Assembly (NCBI GenBank): GCA_007844125.1
Contig: CM017573.1
Coordinates: forward strand, 1,636,293-1,700,292
Direction: 5' to 3'
Length of the DNA stretch: 64,000 bases
DNA from: Sinonovacula constricta
Lineage: Eukaryota; Mollusca; Bivalvia; Cardiida; Solecurtidae
In this document: one piece after another, positions 36,528 through 49,140 of the stretch
Layout of the letters: the number at the start of each line of letters is the position of its first letter
How positions within the stretch are numbered: position 1 is the first letter of the stretch
Made by a program: the position numbers and the translations under genes
The notes under the pieces: model-generated
What the model saw: the letters and a program-made list of their open reading frames with translations, nothing else
What the model was told of the DNA's origin: nothing
The model's database searches: none

Positions 36528-39260
36528 CATACATTCATGTATCTTTACGTGCTAGGTGTACAGGGTAGTGCATACATTCACGTAGCTTTACGTGCTAGGA
36601 GTACAGGGCAGTGCATACATTCATGTAGCTTTACGTGCTAAGTGTACAGGGTAGTGCATACATTTATGTAGCTTTACGTGCTAAGTGTACAGGGTAGTGC
36701 ATACATTCACGTAGCTTTACGTGCTAGGAGTACAGGGTAGTGCATACATTCATGTATCTTTACGTGCTAGGTGTACAGGGTAGTGCATACATTCATGTAG
36801 CTTTACGTGCTAGGTGTACAGGGTAGTACATACATTCATGTAGCTTAACGTGCTAGGAGTACAGGGTAGTACATACATTCATGTAGCTTTACGTGCTAGG
36901 TGTACAGGGCAGTGCATACATTCATGTAGCTTTACGTGCTAGGTGTACAGGGCAGTGCATACATTCATGTAGCTTTACGTGCTAGGAGTACAGGGCAGTG
37001 CATACATTCACGTAGCTTTACGTGCTAGGAGTACAGGGTAGTGCATACATTCATGTAGCTTTACGTGCTAGGTGTACAGGGTAGTGCATACATTCACGTA
37101 GCTTTACGTGCTAGGTGTACAGGGTAGTGCATACATTCACGTAGCTTTACGTGCTAGGTGTACAGGGTAGTGCATACATTCACGTAGCTTTACGTGCTAG
37201 GTGTACAGGGTAGTACATACATTCATGTAGCTTTACGTGCTAGGTGTACAGGGCAGTGCATACATTCATGTAGCTTTACGTGCTAGGTGTACAGGGTAGT
37301 GCATACATTCATGTAGCTTTACGTGCTAGGTGTACAGGGCAGTGCATACATTCATATAGCTTTACGTGCTAGGAGTACAGGGCAGTGCATACATTCATGT
37401 AGCTGGACGTGCTAGGTGTTCAGGGTAGTGCATACATTCACGTAGCTTTACGTGCTAGGTGTACAGGGTAGTACATACATTCATGTAGCTTTACGTGCTA
37501 GGTGTACAGGGTAGTACATACATTCATTTAGCTTTACGTGCTAGTTGTACAGGGTAGTGCATACATTCACGTAGCTTTACGTGCTAGGTGTACAGGCTAG
37601 TGCATACATTCATGTAGCTTTACGTGCTAGGAGTACAGGGTAGTATATACATTCATGTATCTTTACGTGCTAGGTGTACAGGGTAGTACATACATTCATG
37701 TAGCTTTACGTGCTAGGAGTACAGGGTAATATATACATTCACGTAGCTTTACGTGCTAGGTGTACAGGGTAGTACATACATTCATGTATCTTTACGTGCT
37801 AGGAGTACAGGGCAGTGCATACAGTCACGTACCTTTACGTGCTAGGAGTACAGGGTAGTACATGCATTCATGTATCTTTACGTGCTAAGAGTACAGGTCA
37901 GTGCATACAGTCACGTACCTTTACGTGCTAGGAGTACAGGGCAGTGCATACAGTCACGTAGCTTTACGTGCTAGGAGTACAGGGTAGTGCATACATTCAT
38001 GTATCTTTACGTGCTAGGAGTACATGGTAGTACATACATTCATGTAGCTTTACGTTCTAGGTGTACAGGGTAGTGCATACATTCATGTAGCTTTACGTGC
38101 TTGGAGTACAGGGTAGTACATACATTCACGTAGCTTTACGTGCTAGGAGTACATGGTAGTTCATAAATTTACGTATCTTTACGTGCTACGAGTACAGGGT
38201 AGTGCATACATTCATGTAGCTTTACGTGCTAGGAGTACAGGGTAGTGCATACATTCATGTAGCTTTACGTGCTAGGAGTACAGGGTAGTACATACATTCA
38301 TGTAGCTTTACGTGCTAGGAGTACAGGGTAGTGCATACATTCATGTAGCTTTACGTGCTAGGTGTACAGGGTAGTGCATACATTCATGTAGCTTTACGTG
38401 CTAGGAGTACAGGGTAGTACATACATTCATGTAGCTTTACGTGTTAGGGGTACAGGGCAGTGCATACATTTATGTAGCTTTACGTGCTAGGAGTACAGGG
38501 CAGTGCATACATTCATGTAGCTTTACGTGCTAGGAGTACAGGGTAGTGCATACATTCATGTAGCTTTACGTGCTAGGAGTACAGGGTAGTACATACATTC
38601 ATGTAGCTTTACGTGCTAGGAGTACAGGGTAGTACATACATTCATGTAGCTTTACGTGCTAGGAGTACAGGGTAGTACATACATTCATGTAGCTTTACGT
38701 GCTAGGAGTACAGGGTAGTACATACATTCATGTAGCTTTACGTGCTAGGAGTACAGGGTAGTACATACATTCATGTATCTTTACGTGTAAGGAGTACAGG
38801 GCAGTGCATACATTCATGTAGCTTTACGTGCTAGGAGTACAGGGTAGTGCATACATTTATGTAGCTTTACGTGCTAGGAGTACAGGGCAGTGCATACATT
38901 CATGTAGCTTTACGCGCTAGGAGTACAGGGTAGTGCATACATTCATGTAGCTGGACGTGCTAGGAGTACAGGGCAGTGCATACATTCATGTAGCTTTACG
39001 TGCTAGGAGTACAGGGCAGTGCATACATTCATGTAGCTTTACGCGCTAGGAGTACAGGGCAGTGCATACATTCATGTAGCTTTACGTGCTAGGAGTACAG
39101 GGTAGTACATACATTCATGTAGCTTTACGTGCTAGGAGTACAGGGTAGTACATACATTCATGTAGCTTTACGTGCTAGGAGTACAGGGCAGTGCATACAT
39201 TTAGGTAGCTTTACGTGCTAGGAGTACAGGGTAGTGCATACATTCATGTAGCTTTACTTG
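36528..39260. repeat. minisatellite, 43-bp unit, about 63 copies
   Basis: The unit reads catacattcatgtagcttta, then cgtgctaggagtacagggtagtg. Variants are cacgta for catgta, ggtgtacag for ggagtacag, and gcagtgc for gtagtac. ggtgtacag units dominate the first half and ggagtacag units the second half, suggesting separate expansion waves. The overlapping frames at 39201-39463 lie at its right edge and are not supported as genes. Confidence 0.98.
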
Positions 39261-40306
39261 CTTCGTGGCATATTTCCAATAATCAGTGCGACCTCTTGTA
39301 TTTGTGTATATGTATAGAGTATGGCTACGCTGATAGAGATGATGCGAAATATATGTATATATGTTTTTTTCAGTGTTATTGGTATCAAGACTCAAATATG
39401 ACATTTGACATATTGCCCTTTTCATTTCCTGGTTTATTAAGCAAAACGTTAAGTCATCAGTAGAGATGGTTTTCTCTGATTAGACCGTAGACAATCAATC
39501 TCCTGCAGCTTCATTAGATTTCTAGGCTATTATCTATCGGCTTGCTGATATCCTATGATGTATTATTTACACATTAATATCGCTTGAAATCAGCATAACA
39601 AACCTGCAAACAGAAATATGATCCTTCGGGAAAATAAATTGTGGACCTCATTTCATAACAGATTTAATATTGTCTACGTCATTAATAATAGAAGGGTGTT
39701 GTGACTGTGTAATGTCCTCAAAATGACATAAATTAGCTAAAGTCTATTAACAAAATCATCTTACCTTACTTTTCATAATTATTACATTTTACTTTCCTTT
39801 CGTCCATCACCTGTAAGATATATTAAACTGGAATTAACAATATTACAGTCTGTTTTGCATACACATTTCGTGAAGCTTACAACTGAAGCACAACGTTTGT
39901 TTGTCATGTTTCCGACCATGCTAATGTTTTCAGTGATTTCCGCCAGACGTCGTCATGTCTTTAAGTTGATAACTAGATAAGACATCGTGTGAACAGGAGT
40001 AAAGGGAAGCAATCTTAACTCCCTCAACCATTTCTTGTTTTATTTTAGTGTCAATGCTCTGTCGTGCGAAGTTCTGGTCGTCGTTATGAATATGGCGTCA
40101 CACGATTATTATTAAGATATAAGTGTTAGTAATAAAGGCGTTTAACGTCATTATTTCTAAATACGGATAGATTAAGCCGTTCTGTAAATTGTGTTTTATT
40201 AGCTTTCATCATCTATTAAATTCTGACACGGATTTCCATCAATGTGTCATCTACATGTGCTTTTTATTTATTTTCCTCACTTTGGATCTTTTAGTCTTAA
40301 ATCTCG
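39261..40306. other. unique AT-rich spacer
   Basis: No gene, RNA or repeat recognised. Confidence 0.45.
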
Positions 40307-40837
40307 ACGGAGAGAGACAGATAAAGAGAGAGAGGGGGGGGAGAGGGAGTAAGAGAGAGAGACAGATAGGGGGAGGGAGGAATAGAAGAGAGGGAGAGAG
40401 GGAGATAGTGAGAAAGAGAGGGAGAGGGATAGAGAGAAAGAGAGAGAGGAGAGATATGGAGAAAGATAGGGAGAAAGAGAGGGAGAGGGATAGAGAGAAA
40501 GAGGGAGAGAAGAGATATGGAGAAAGAGAGGGAGGGAGAGACAGGGAGAGAGAGGCAGGGGAGAGAGAGAGGGAGAGAGAAACTGGAAGAGAGTGAGAGA
40601 GACAGGGAGAGAGAGAAAGAGTGAGAGAGAGAGGGGGAGTGAGGGACAGTGAGAGAGAGATAGGGAGAGAGAGACAGGGAGAGAGAGACAGGGAAAAAGA
40701 GAGCCAGAAAGAGAGACGGGGGAAAAGAGAGACTGGGAGAGAGAGACAGGGAGAGAAAGGAAGAGAGTAGAAGAGAGAGACATGGAGAGAGAGGCAAGGA
40801 GAGAGACAGGGAGAGAGTAACAGGAGAGAGAGAGAGA
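40307..40837. repeat. polypurine tract (GA-rich), about 530 bp
   Basis: The plus strand is almost wholly purine: gagagaga, gacaggga and gggagagag blocks with rare c or t. A loose unit of about 60-70 bp is visible near 40430-40530 (ggagaaagagagggagaggg, with agatatgg). Frames on both strands (Arg/Glu forward, Leu/Ser/Pro reverse) are low-complexity translations. Confidence 0.97.
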
Positions 40838-43074
40838 TGCCAATAGCTACCCGTACTTTACCTTGTTTAGTTCTTATTTGCAGGCTATCGTTTGAGCCTA
40901 GTCCAAGCCACGCCTCCATGTCACAATTGTCCCCACTGACTATCAGTGATACCTGCTTCCCTAAGCAGGCACTAATTGACGGACACAGTCCACCAGGTTA
41001 TCTTTTATGGCACCACAAGATGCGTCAATGTGCTGTCGGCGGCAGACAAAATTACCTCCGACAAATAGGAAGTTTGTTAACTGTTATCAAAGTTGGCTTG
41101 TCACGTTTAGGAGACAGTGATTGTCACATTCGATATATTCCTGGCACGGTATCACCGCATCAGCACAGACCTGGGCGACACTTGGGCATCTTGGCGGAGT
41201 CTCTTAGTATAGCATCGTAATTACCTTTTAATGTTGGCCCATCGGCGGGCAATCCAGTTGTAATAGAAAATGGTATCTTACATCATAAAATGTATTATTG
41301 GCCACAATCAACTTGTCGGCGGTAATTGGTTCGTCCGGATTTCTCTCAAGTGCACGCCACACATACTGCAAATTAGAAAGTCTTATGTCACACACACATA
41401 TATATATATATAATCTAAACTTGGAATGTAGGCTTAATCATACATATTTTGGTATAATTTAAATATTGAAATAGTAAGTAGTTCACTTACTTTAGTGTTC
41501 CGAGCTGTTTTCAGAATTACTATCATGAGCAGTCTAAACTGTCTGTGACAAATGCCACGTTGATGACTCAGACATGTTATTTCGTATTCTTAGGTCGGAA
41601 ACAGCATCGTTATTGTCGCATACAGGGTGATATGATATTGTTTAAAAAAATATTCCTGAAAACCAGTAGAAATTAAAAACTTGAAAAAAACTATGCATTA
41701 ATTGTACGAGTATGTATACTTATTAATTTAAATAAGACAGAAACGTTAAAATCAGTGCAGTTAATATTTATTAAATATTTATTAAAAATCGTGCTTTTAA
41801 ACACGCCTGTTTACCCATACTTTTATTGGACATACCGCGCAAGACTAATGTAATTGACATTAAGAAATCTGACAATCAAATATTGCATTTGCTTTAGGCA
41901 CAGTTTGGTGGTCAATCTCAATGTTGCTTTTGAAAATGGAGTGCTGATTCGACCTGTATAATCCAAAAAGTGTTAGAAACACAGCATGTTTTAGTCTGTG
42001 AGAAGCCATTGCGTTGTGAGGATCTTACTGATTGGCGTCAAATGGCGCTGCGTGTACGGGAAACTTCCGCTGGGGACGGGATCAGGTAATTTGGTTAATA
42101 ATGACATTGTGTAGCTCGGAGCGGTACTTCCAGCGTACTCATGTCACATTCTCCTATTTACTGAACTGGTTTCTGTACATCGTTGTTGGTTTGGATTATC
42201 ATGTCCAACACGCCTTATCTTTGTGATGACCTCTTATTCAGTCCAGAAACAAATATAATAGATATTAAAGGACACGTTTTCATTGTTTTAAGCTTTTAAA
42301 ATAAATTAGTGACACTTGCCTTTTCTTTGGTTCAAGGTTTATGATCCAGTTACGGTTACTTTCTTATGGATATATGTCATACAGTAAACAACTGGTAAAT
42401 ACGTCTCTAGCGAATAAAAAATCAATTTAGAAAAAAAAATCTATAAGTCTTTTTACCGATCAAAACAAAATATCGTATGATGTGAAATATGACTTAAAAA
42501 TGAACAGGAAGATTGAAAATCATTCAAACATAAACTCTATTTACTGTTGAATAAATATAAATTAAAAGTCTCAATTCCAGAGCATGAGCATCAGTTTAGA
42601 ATCTAAATATACATGTATCTCCAAGGTATTTGGCGTTTAAGGTCACTACCTTAAATGTGAAATAGATTTTGTATTTATTTTAACCTAGTCTATATTACTT
42701 AAAATCCCAAAATAAGATTTTTGTCACTCTTAAGCGACACAAAACTAGTTGGAAGAAAACAAAGTGAAAGGACAACATCGTATTCACAAAAACAATCACT
42801 TCTCACACTTACCGTCTGTGGCTCTCTCATGACACACGACTGTGTTCACGAAGGAAATATCTAGACAGTCATTATGGAGTAATCAGTATATATAGCCAAA
42901 AGGGCCCTTGTTTTATTCAGCGAGTTGGAAGATATATTTTCGTTGAACCTTGGGGAGATAAAAAGATTTCTCCACAAGCCCGATAAATATAGGTCGTTTA
43001 CAAGCCTATCATTTTTAATCCTGATATTTAGATTTAAATGAAAGGCTTAGTTTTCCCGAACCTTGATTTCTATT
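40838..43074. other. unique spacer
   Basis: Includes the CNE-like island 40860-41395 (listed separately), a CA/TA microsatellite at about 41391-41413, and a second GC-richer patch at 42020-42150 (aatggcgctgcgtgtacggg). The remainder is AT-rich without recognised features. Confidence 0.45.
40860..41395. promoter_or_regulatory. candidate conserved noncoding island
   Basis: The largest block of higher-complexity, less AT-rich sequence in the window. It contains homeodomain-type sites (cactaattgacgg near 40971, ggtaattggttcg near 41322), gataagg-free but ATTA-rich flanks, and an imperfect inverted pair around tggcccatcggcgggcaatc near 41236. A 127-codon plus-strand frame (40837-41220) crosses part of it; it begins in the purine tract's edge and matches no family I know, so noncoding function is preferred. 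Needs cross-species alignment to decide. Confidence 0.22.
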
Positions 43075-44129
43075 TATGTACAGAAGAAACAATGGGAATT
43101 ACCGCTTAATGTATTGAAGACACAATGGGAATTTCCGCTAAATGTACTGAAGACATGATGGGAAATTTTGCTAAATATATTGAAGACAAGATGGTTATTT
43201 CCGCTAAATGTATTTAAGAAACAATGGGACTTTCCGCTTAATGCATTGAAAGCTAGATGGGAATTTCTGCGAAATGTATTGAAGACACGATGGTAATTTC
43301 CGCTAAATATATTGAAGACACGATGGTAATTTTCGCTAAATGTATTGAAGACAAGATGGTAATTTCTGCTAAATGTATTGAAGACACGATGGGAATTTTC
43401 GCTAAATGTATTGAAGACACGATGGAAATTTTCGCTAAATGTATTGAAGACACGATGGTAATTTCTGCTAAATGTATTGAAGACACGATGGGACTTTCCG
43501 CTAAATGTATTGAAGACACGATGGGAAATTCTGTGAAATGTATTGAAGACACAATGGGAATTTTCGCTAAATGTATTGAAGACACGATGGGAATTTTCGC
43601 TAAATGTATTGAAGACACGATGGAAATTTTCGCTAAATGTATTGAAGACACGATGGTAATTTCTGCTAAATGTATTGAAGACACGATGGGAAATTCTGCG
43701 AAATGTATTGAAGACACGATGGGACTTTCCGCTAAATATATTGAAGACACGATGGGACTTTCCGCTAAATATATTGAAGACACGATGGTAATTTCTGCTA
43801 AATGTATTGAAGACACGATGGGACTTTCCGCTAAATGTATTGAAGACACGATGGGAAATTCTGCGAAATGTATTGAAGACACGATGGGACTTTCCGCTAA
43901 ATATATTGAAGACACGATGGGAATTTCTTCTTAATGTATTGAAGACACGATGGGAATTTCCGCTAAATGTATTGAAGACGCGATGGGAATTTTCGCTAAA
44001 TGTATTGAAGACACGATGGGAATTTCTGCTAAATGTATTGAAGACACGATGGGAATTTCCGCTAAATATTTTGAAGAAACGATGGGAATTTCCGCTAAAT
44101 GTATTGAAGTCACAATGGGAATTTCCGCT
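43075..44129. repeat. minisatellite, 33-bp unit, about 32 copies, carrying kappa-B-like sites
   Basis: The unit reads atgtattgaagacacgatgg plus gaatttccgctaa. Unit length 33 keeps a plus frame (43257-43934, 11-residue period MGISAKCIEDT) and a minus frame (43253-43915) open together, so neither is convincing as a gene. The variable half of the unit is ggaatttccgct, ggactttccgct, ggaattttcgct, gtaatttctgct or gaaattctgcg. Confidence 0.97.
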
Positions 44130-46470
44130 CTGGTAGTCTTCAAATATGCCGGAAAGATATACAAAGAATTTTGCACTCGAATTAGTGTTAATTATATTGT
44201 TATGAAGAAGTGAAATATTAGGATTTATCAGTGAAATAAAAATGATCTTTTCACTGGAAAAAATACCTCTTAGTAACTACTCACCTTCACTCATACCGCT
44301 CGGCTTCACGGCTACCGTTAGATATTGGACTGGTCAAACTTCATTTTCATGAATATTCATTGCAGCAATGAAAATTTGCCACTCTTTAATTGAACTTTGT
44401 TCATTCAACAGATAAAAGTAAACCGAAAATCTGTGTTTATTTTTTTAATCGAGGACCAAGATGGCGGCAATGAAAACAAACTTTGTATTTTGTATTTTGG
44501 GTTTTAAAGCACACCGACGCTTGAAAGGTCATACGGCACCAAATACGATGACGGTTAGGTACATAAGGTATCAACAGATAAAAAGTAAAATACGTGAATA
44601 AAAATATAAAAATCTATAAAGTAAAAAAAAAGTAAAATATCATTGAAAACAAACTACAGATTTTATTGAACCTTGCACTGTTGTAGAGTGTTAAATGACA
44701 TTTCACTTCTTAAATATCTTTATTAATTCTCTTTATGTGCCAATGGCAGATTATCATTTTGATTTGAAAACTAGATTCAATCATCGATGATATTTACATT
44801 TTTCTTTTATTACCCCATTTAGACTTGCCTCACATACCTGACAAACAAATAAGACTTAGATTTTGAGTTGTTTCTGGTCACTCACGTGTTAAGTTTCGTT
44901 GGAAATATTAGATAGTTCCAACTTCTCGCAGAGTTCTACACCTACTAACCTTATTAAACTAGATTTATCCAACCACCCTTTATATGGTTATTAGTAAAAA
45001 TGACGGGATAAATCAATATATAAAACATATATAACAAAGCGACTTAAATACATGTCGTCATTCAAGTCAAAGCGTCATTTTGTTGTCATTCGGATATAAT
45101 TTCCATCTTATTTTATTTAAAAAAAACCCTGAACATCGGGTGTATTAATTAGTCAAAAGACAAGACTAAAGCTATCAAATATATTTCATAGTATTATTTT
45201 TGTTAATATTGAGATTATTTGATTTCACAGTTAAAGCACCCTGTCTATAAACACACTGTGTAGTATCACAGGTTTATTTTACCGCTTTCTTATTGTTGTT
45301 ATAATTCAACTTTATATATTACAACAATACACACAATATCACGTTATTATTGTATTTAACTTGAAAACAACTTAATTGTCTATTTTATTTCCAATGATTC
45401 CAGTACTTGATGTCTCTTGCATTTGATTTAAGCAATTTCTTTACACCAATTGTATTATGTAAAAATATTAAAATATTTTCTTATTTAAAAAATATATAAT
45501 AACAGTATCAATTTTGACATTTTATCGGAAATTTGGTTTTATGCAAAGAAACTAATCATAAAATAACTAAATGCTCACGCATTTGTATTATTCACGTACA
45601 TTTTTTTTTAAATTTCTACATGATTTATACATACAACAAAAATTGTTCTAGGTCTTGCCTTTAAGATTTTTTATTTTATTTTTGAATATTGACACACTGG
45701 ACTCTGCCAGATCACATAATCCGGTATCGTTGTAATGGAACTACTCACTGGTCGTTGATGGTTGATTTGTGATGGGTGGACGCCCACCTTGAGTATAAAC
45801 CATGTGCCAGTATTTATGTTCCGATTGTCTTCTGGTCCAGGAACCGTAAGTTTTAACAAACCAGAGATAAGCTACGATGGCGAGCTGTTTATGTCTGGTC
45901 CAGCCATCTCCCCATGCGGCTTGCCAATACCAGGATTTAAGTCCGTGAAATCATACATTGTTGTATACAAACCCTGCATTGTATTGTAGAAAACACTAGT
46001 GGATGATTGGAATATGAGTGATGTCTGATTTTGTTTGGCTGTCTGGGGTGGGTCTGCCGACGGGGAAATAACAATTATTGTGGGGCTTAAGTATACGCAT
46101 TTCGAGTAGGCATGTAATAATTGGTACAGTCGTATCGTTCTATTTCAAGGATTCGACAGACCGGCTTTCAATGATTTTATCTTCATCAGATAAAAAAGTA
46201 TGACTTGATATACACACGTGTATATATAATCCTATTACTCATTTAAAAAGCACGATTGTCAATGGATGAACGTGTTGCTATTATAACATAAAACAAAACA
46301 TTTCAGTATGATACGAAATCTACTTGTCTATTCAACTAAATTGTTGTAAACTAATCCATAGATATGAATGTAATTGTTGTTTGTTAAATAAATAATTTAA
46401 AAAATGTTCTATGATGGTATTGCTCTCTTAATCAATTACTTGTGTACGGTAATAGGCTGATCTAATGCTC
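44130..46470. other. unique AT-rich spacer
   Basis: No gene recognised. Frames at 45671-45859 (minus) and 45762-45989 (plus) overlap on opposite strands. A donor-like ccgtaagt at about 45845 follows a mixed-composition plus frame, but no matching acceptor or family was identified. Confidence 0.4.
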
Positions 46471-47730
46471 TTCGATTGCCACAAAGTATAAGATTTATAA
46501 TGGTTCTTTGTTTGTCAGAAAGTGAAAGTTTTAGAATGGTTCTTTCAGTGCCATTAAGTAAAGATTTCATAATGATAAGTGATTTGATTGCAAGAAAGTT
46601 TAAGTTTCAGATTGAAAAGTGTTTTGATTGCCAAAAAGTTAATATTTCAGATTGATAAGTGTTTTGATTGCCAAAAAGTGAAAGTTTCAGATTGATAAGT
46701 GTTTTGCTTGCCAAAAGTGAAAGCTTCAGGTTGATAAGTATTTTGATTGCCAAAAAAGTTAAAGCTTCAGATTTTTGATTGCCAAAAAGTGAAAGTTTCA
46801 GATTGATAAGTGTTTTGACTGCCAGAAAGTTAATGTTTCAGATTGATAAGTGTTTTGATTGCCAAAAAGTGACAATTTCAGATTGATAAGTGTTTTGATT
46901 GCCAAAAAGTGAAAGTTTCAGATTGATAAGTGTTTTGATTGCTAAAAAGTGAAAGCTTCAGATTGATAAGTGTTTTGATTGCCAAAAAGTTAAAGTTTCA
47001 GATTTTTGATTGCCAAAAAGTGAAAGTTTCAGATTGATAAGAGTTTTGACTGCCAGAAAGTGAAAGTTTCAGATTGATAAGTGTTTTGATTGCCAAAAAG
47101 TGAAAGTTTCAGATTGATAAGTGTTTTGATTGCCAAAAAGTGACAATTTCAGATTGATTAGTGTTTTGATTGCCAAAAAGTGATAGTTTCAGATTGATAA
47201 GTGTTTTGATTGCTAAAAAAGTGAAAGCTTCAGATTGATAAGTGTTTTGATTGCCAAAAAGTTAAAGTTTCAGATTTTTGATTGCCAAAAAGTGAAAGTT
47301 TCAGATTGATAAGTGTTTTGACTGCCAGAAAGTTAATGTTTCAGATTGATAAGTGTTTTGATTGCCAAAAAGTGAAAATTTCAGATTGATAAGTGTTTTG
47401 ATTGCCAAAAAGTGAAAAGTGTTTTGATTGCCAAAAAGTGAAAGTTTCAGATTGATAAGTGTTTTGATTGCCAAAATGTGAAAGTTTCAGATAGATAAGT
47501 GTTTTGATTGCTAGAAAGTGAAAGTTTAAGATTAATAAGTGTTTTGATTGCTAGAAAGTGAAAGTTTCAGATTTTTGATTGGCAAAAAGTGAAAAATTCA
47601 GATTGATTAGTGTTTTGATTGCCAAAAAGTGAAAGTTTCAGATTGATAAGTGTTTTGATTGACAAAAAATGTAAGCTTCAGATTGATAAGTATTTTGATT
47701 GCTAGAAAGTGAAAGTTTCAGAATAATAAA
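46471..47730. repeat. minisatellite, 40-bp unit with recurring shortened units
   Basis: The core gattgccaaaaagtgaaagt, then ttcagattgataagtgtttt, recurs every 40 bp. Four shortened units (cagatttttgattg, lacking the gataagtgt part) occur near 46769, 47003, 47272 and 47568, several followed by the same gactgccagaaagt variant, which points to larger block duplications. The first 150 bp are more divergent. Confidence 0.96.
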
Positions 47731-49130
47731 TGTAGAGGCACTCTCGTCTATTACGACGAGATCTCATTTGTCTTTGATGGCCATTTCTTGACAGTGTTAT
47801 CGCCCACCATCAAAGTCATCACAACGAATAGTTAATTGTTCCCAGTCATGTTTATTGGTTTTGTTTCGGGGGTGATTGAGATTTGAAAGGGATTGGGATG
47901 TCTGATTGACACACATATACACAGCTTTAGTTCTTGTCTAATAATGCTGTCTTTGGGTGTGAATTGGCCGACAATTTCTTAACTGAGAAACTAATAACAA
48001 GTCACTTGTTGAGAAATACAGTTTATAATTATTTCTTCTTGGAAAATGTTCACTTCTAAATCAATTGGTTTATGGTGTTTATGTACATTTGTTTCGATTG
48101 TAATTACTGACTTCAAGTTATATTGATTTAGCTATTGCTGATGTATGGCTGAAATACTTAATTACACTTATTTTTACGATTAATCATAACTGATAATATC
48201 GGCTTGAGCTGGATTTCCCTTAAAACATTTTGACTGTAATTGTCATATAGACGAATGATGTTATGTCATGTTTTTGGTTATGAATTGCAAATATTTCATT
48301 TGCATGGTTGTTCTAGCTTTGAAATTACCTCGTTAGCTTAAATGGTGTTACATAGGACGTTTTCTGGCCGGGATGTTATGGCATTAAATCTATGGATGGG
48401 AGAAGGTAACGTCTTTTCAATGGCTGTTTCTGATATTGTGATTTATTTACTGTCTATACATAACAAGATCGGTGGTCACAAAAATTGTCTTTCTTTACCA
48501 AAAATTTGATTGATATAAAAATAATATTATTATGTTTGAATTCTTTTTAGTTTTATGTAAAATATAATTTTATTAGAGATGCATTTGACTTCAATTGAAC
48601 ACTTGGCAAAAAGTTGACTTTTACAAAGCTTAGTCATGACAATGATACGAAATTAAAGTTGGGAAAAATACATCCGTTGTTTGTATCCCAGCAGGCCCCA
48701 ATCTCCGCCGGCACGCTGCAGTTACCCAGTTCTATCCCAGCAGGCCCCAATCTCCGCCGGCACGCTGCAGTTATGATTGAGGAAGTAATAATGGCGCCCT
48801 GTCCTGTTCTCAGCTATAGCCTGTCAGGCCCAGGACTGATTTATTACCACGGAAATACGATATGCTTATTCCAAGCCTGTATTTTCGCGTTACTTTTCTA
48901 CGCGGTTGTTCCGATTAGTGTACTAATGCTACAAGCTATAAACAAAGCCGCTCAGTGTCAAGGGTGAGTTTAAGTCCGTTTAGCTCGTGTTTATGTCCAT
49001 AACATCCTGAACCATGACAAATTAACAAGGTAAGCCGATTGTGTGACAAAGCTCACAAAATGCTGATGAATACACGTATGAAAGGACGGGGTATTGAGGC
49101 GTGTAGGTGTGCCTCATGCTGGTAACGCTG
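47731..49130. other. unique spacer with a short perfect tandem duplication
   Basis: Positions 48684-48724 and 48733-48773 are identical 41-bp copies (tatcccagcaggccccaatc … cgctgcagtta) separated by 8 bp, a 49-bp tandem duplication. A 117-codon plus frame (48614-48967) spans it and is followed by a donor-like gggtgagttt at about 48961, but its N-terminal part reads the duplication in two different frames and no family is recognised. The rest is AT-rich. Confidence 0.4.
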
Positions 49131-49140
49131 ACAATAAAGA

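Noticed and set aside
40251..40919. Long Leu/Ser/Pro frames (minus) and an Arg/Glu frame (plus)
   Set aside because: Low-complexity translation of a GA-rich simple-sequence tract.
43253..44213. 220-codon frames on both strands with 11-residue repeats
   Set aside because: A 33-bp unit keeps frames open on both strands; nothing favours one strand as coding.
45671..45989. Overlapping plus and minus frames with a donor-like ccgtaagt
   Set aside because: No acceptor, partner exon or recognisable family on either strand; kept only as a note in the spacer entry.
48614..48967. 117-codon plus frame followed by a donor-like gtgagt
   Set aside because: The tandem duplication is read in two different frames, composition is otherwise unremarkable, and no family or acceptor supports it.
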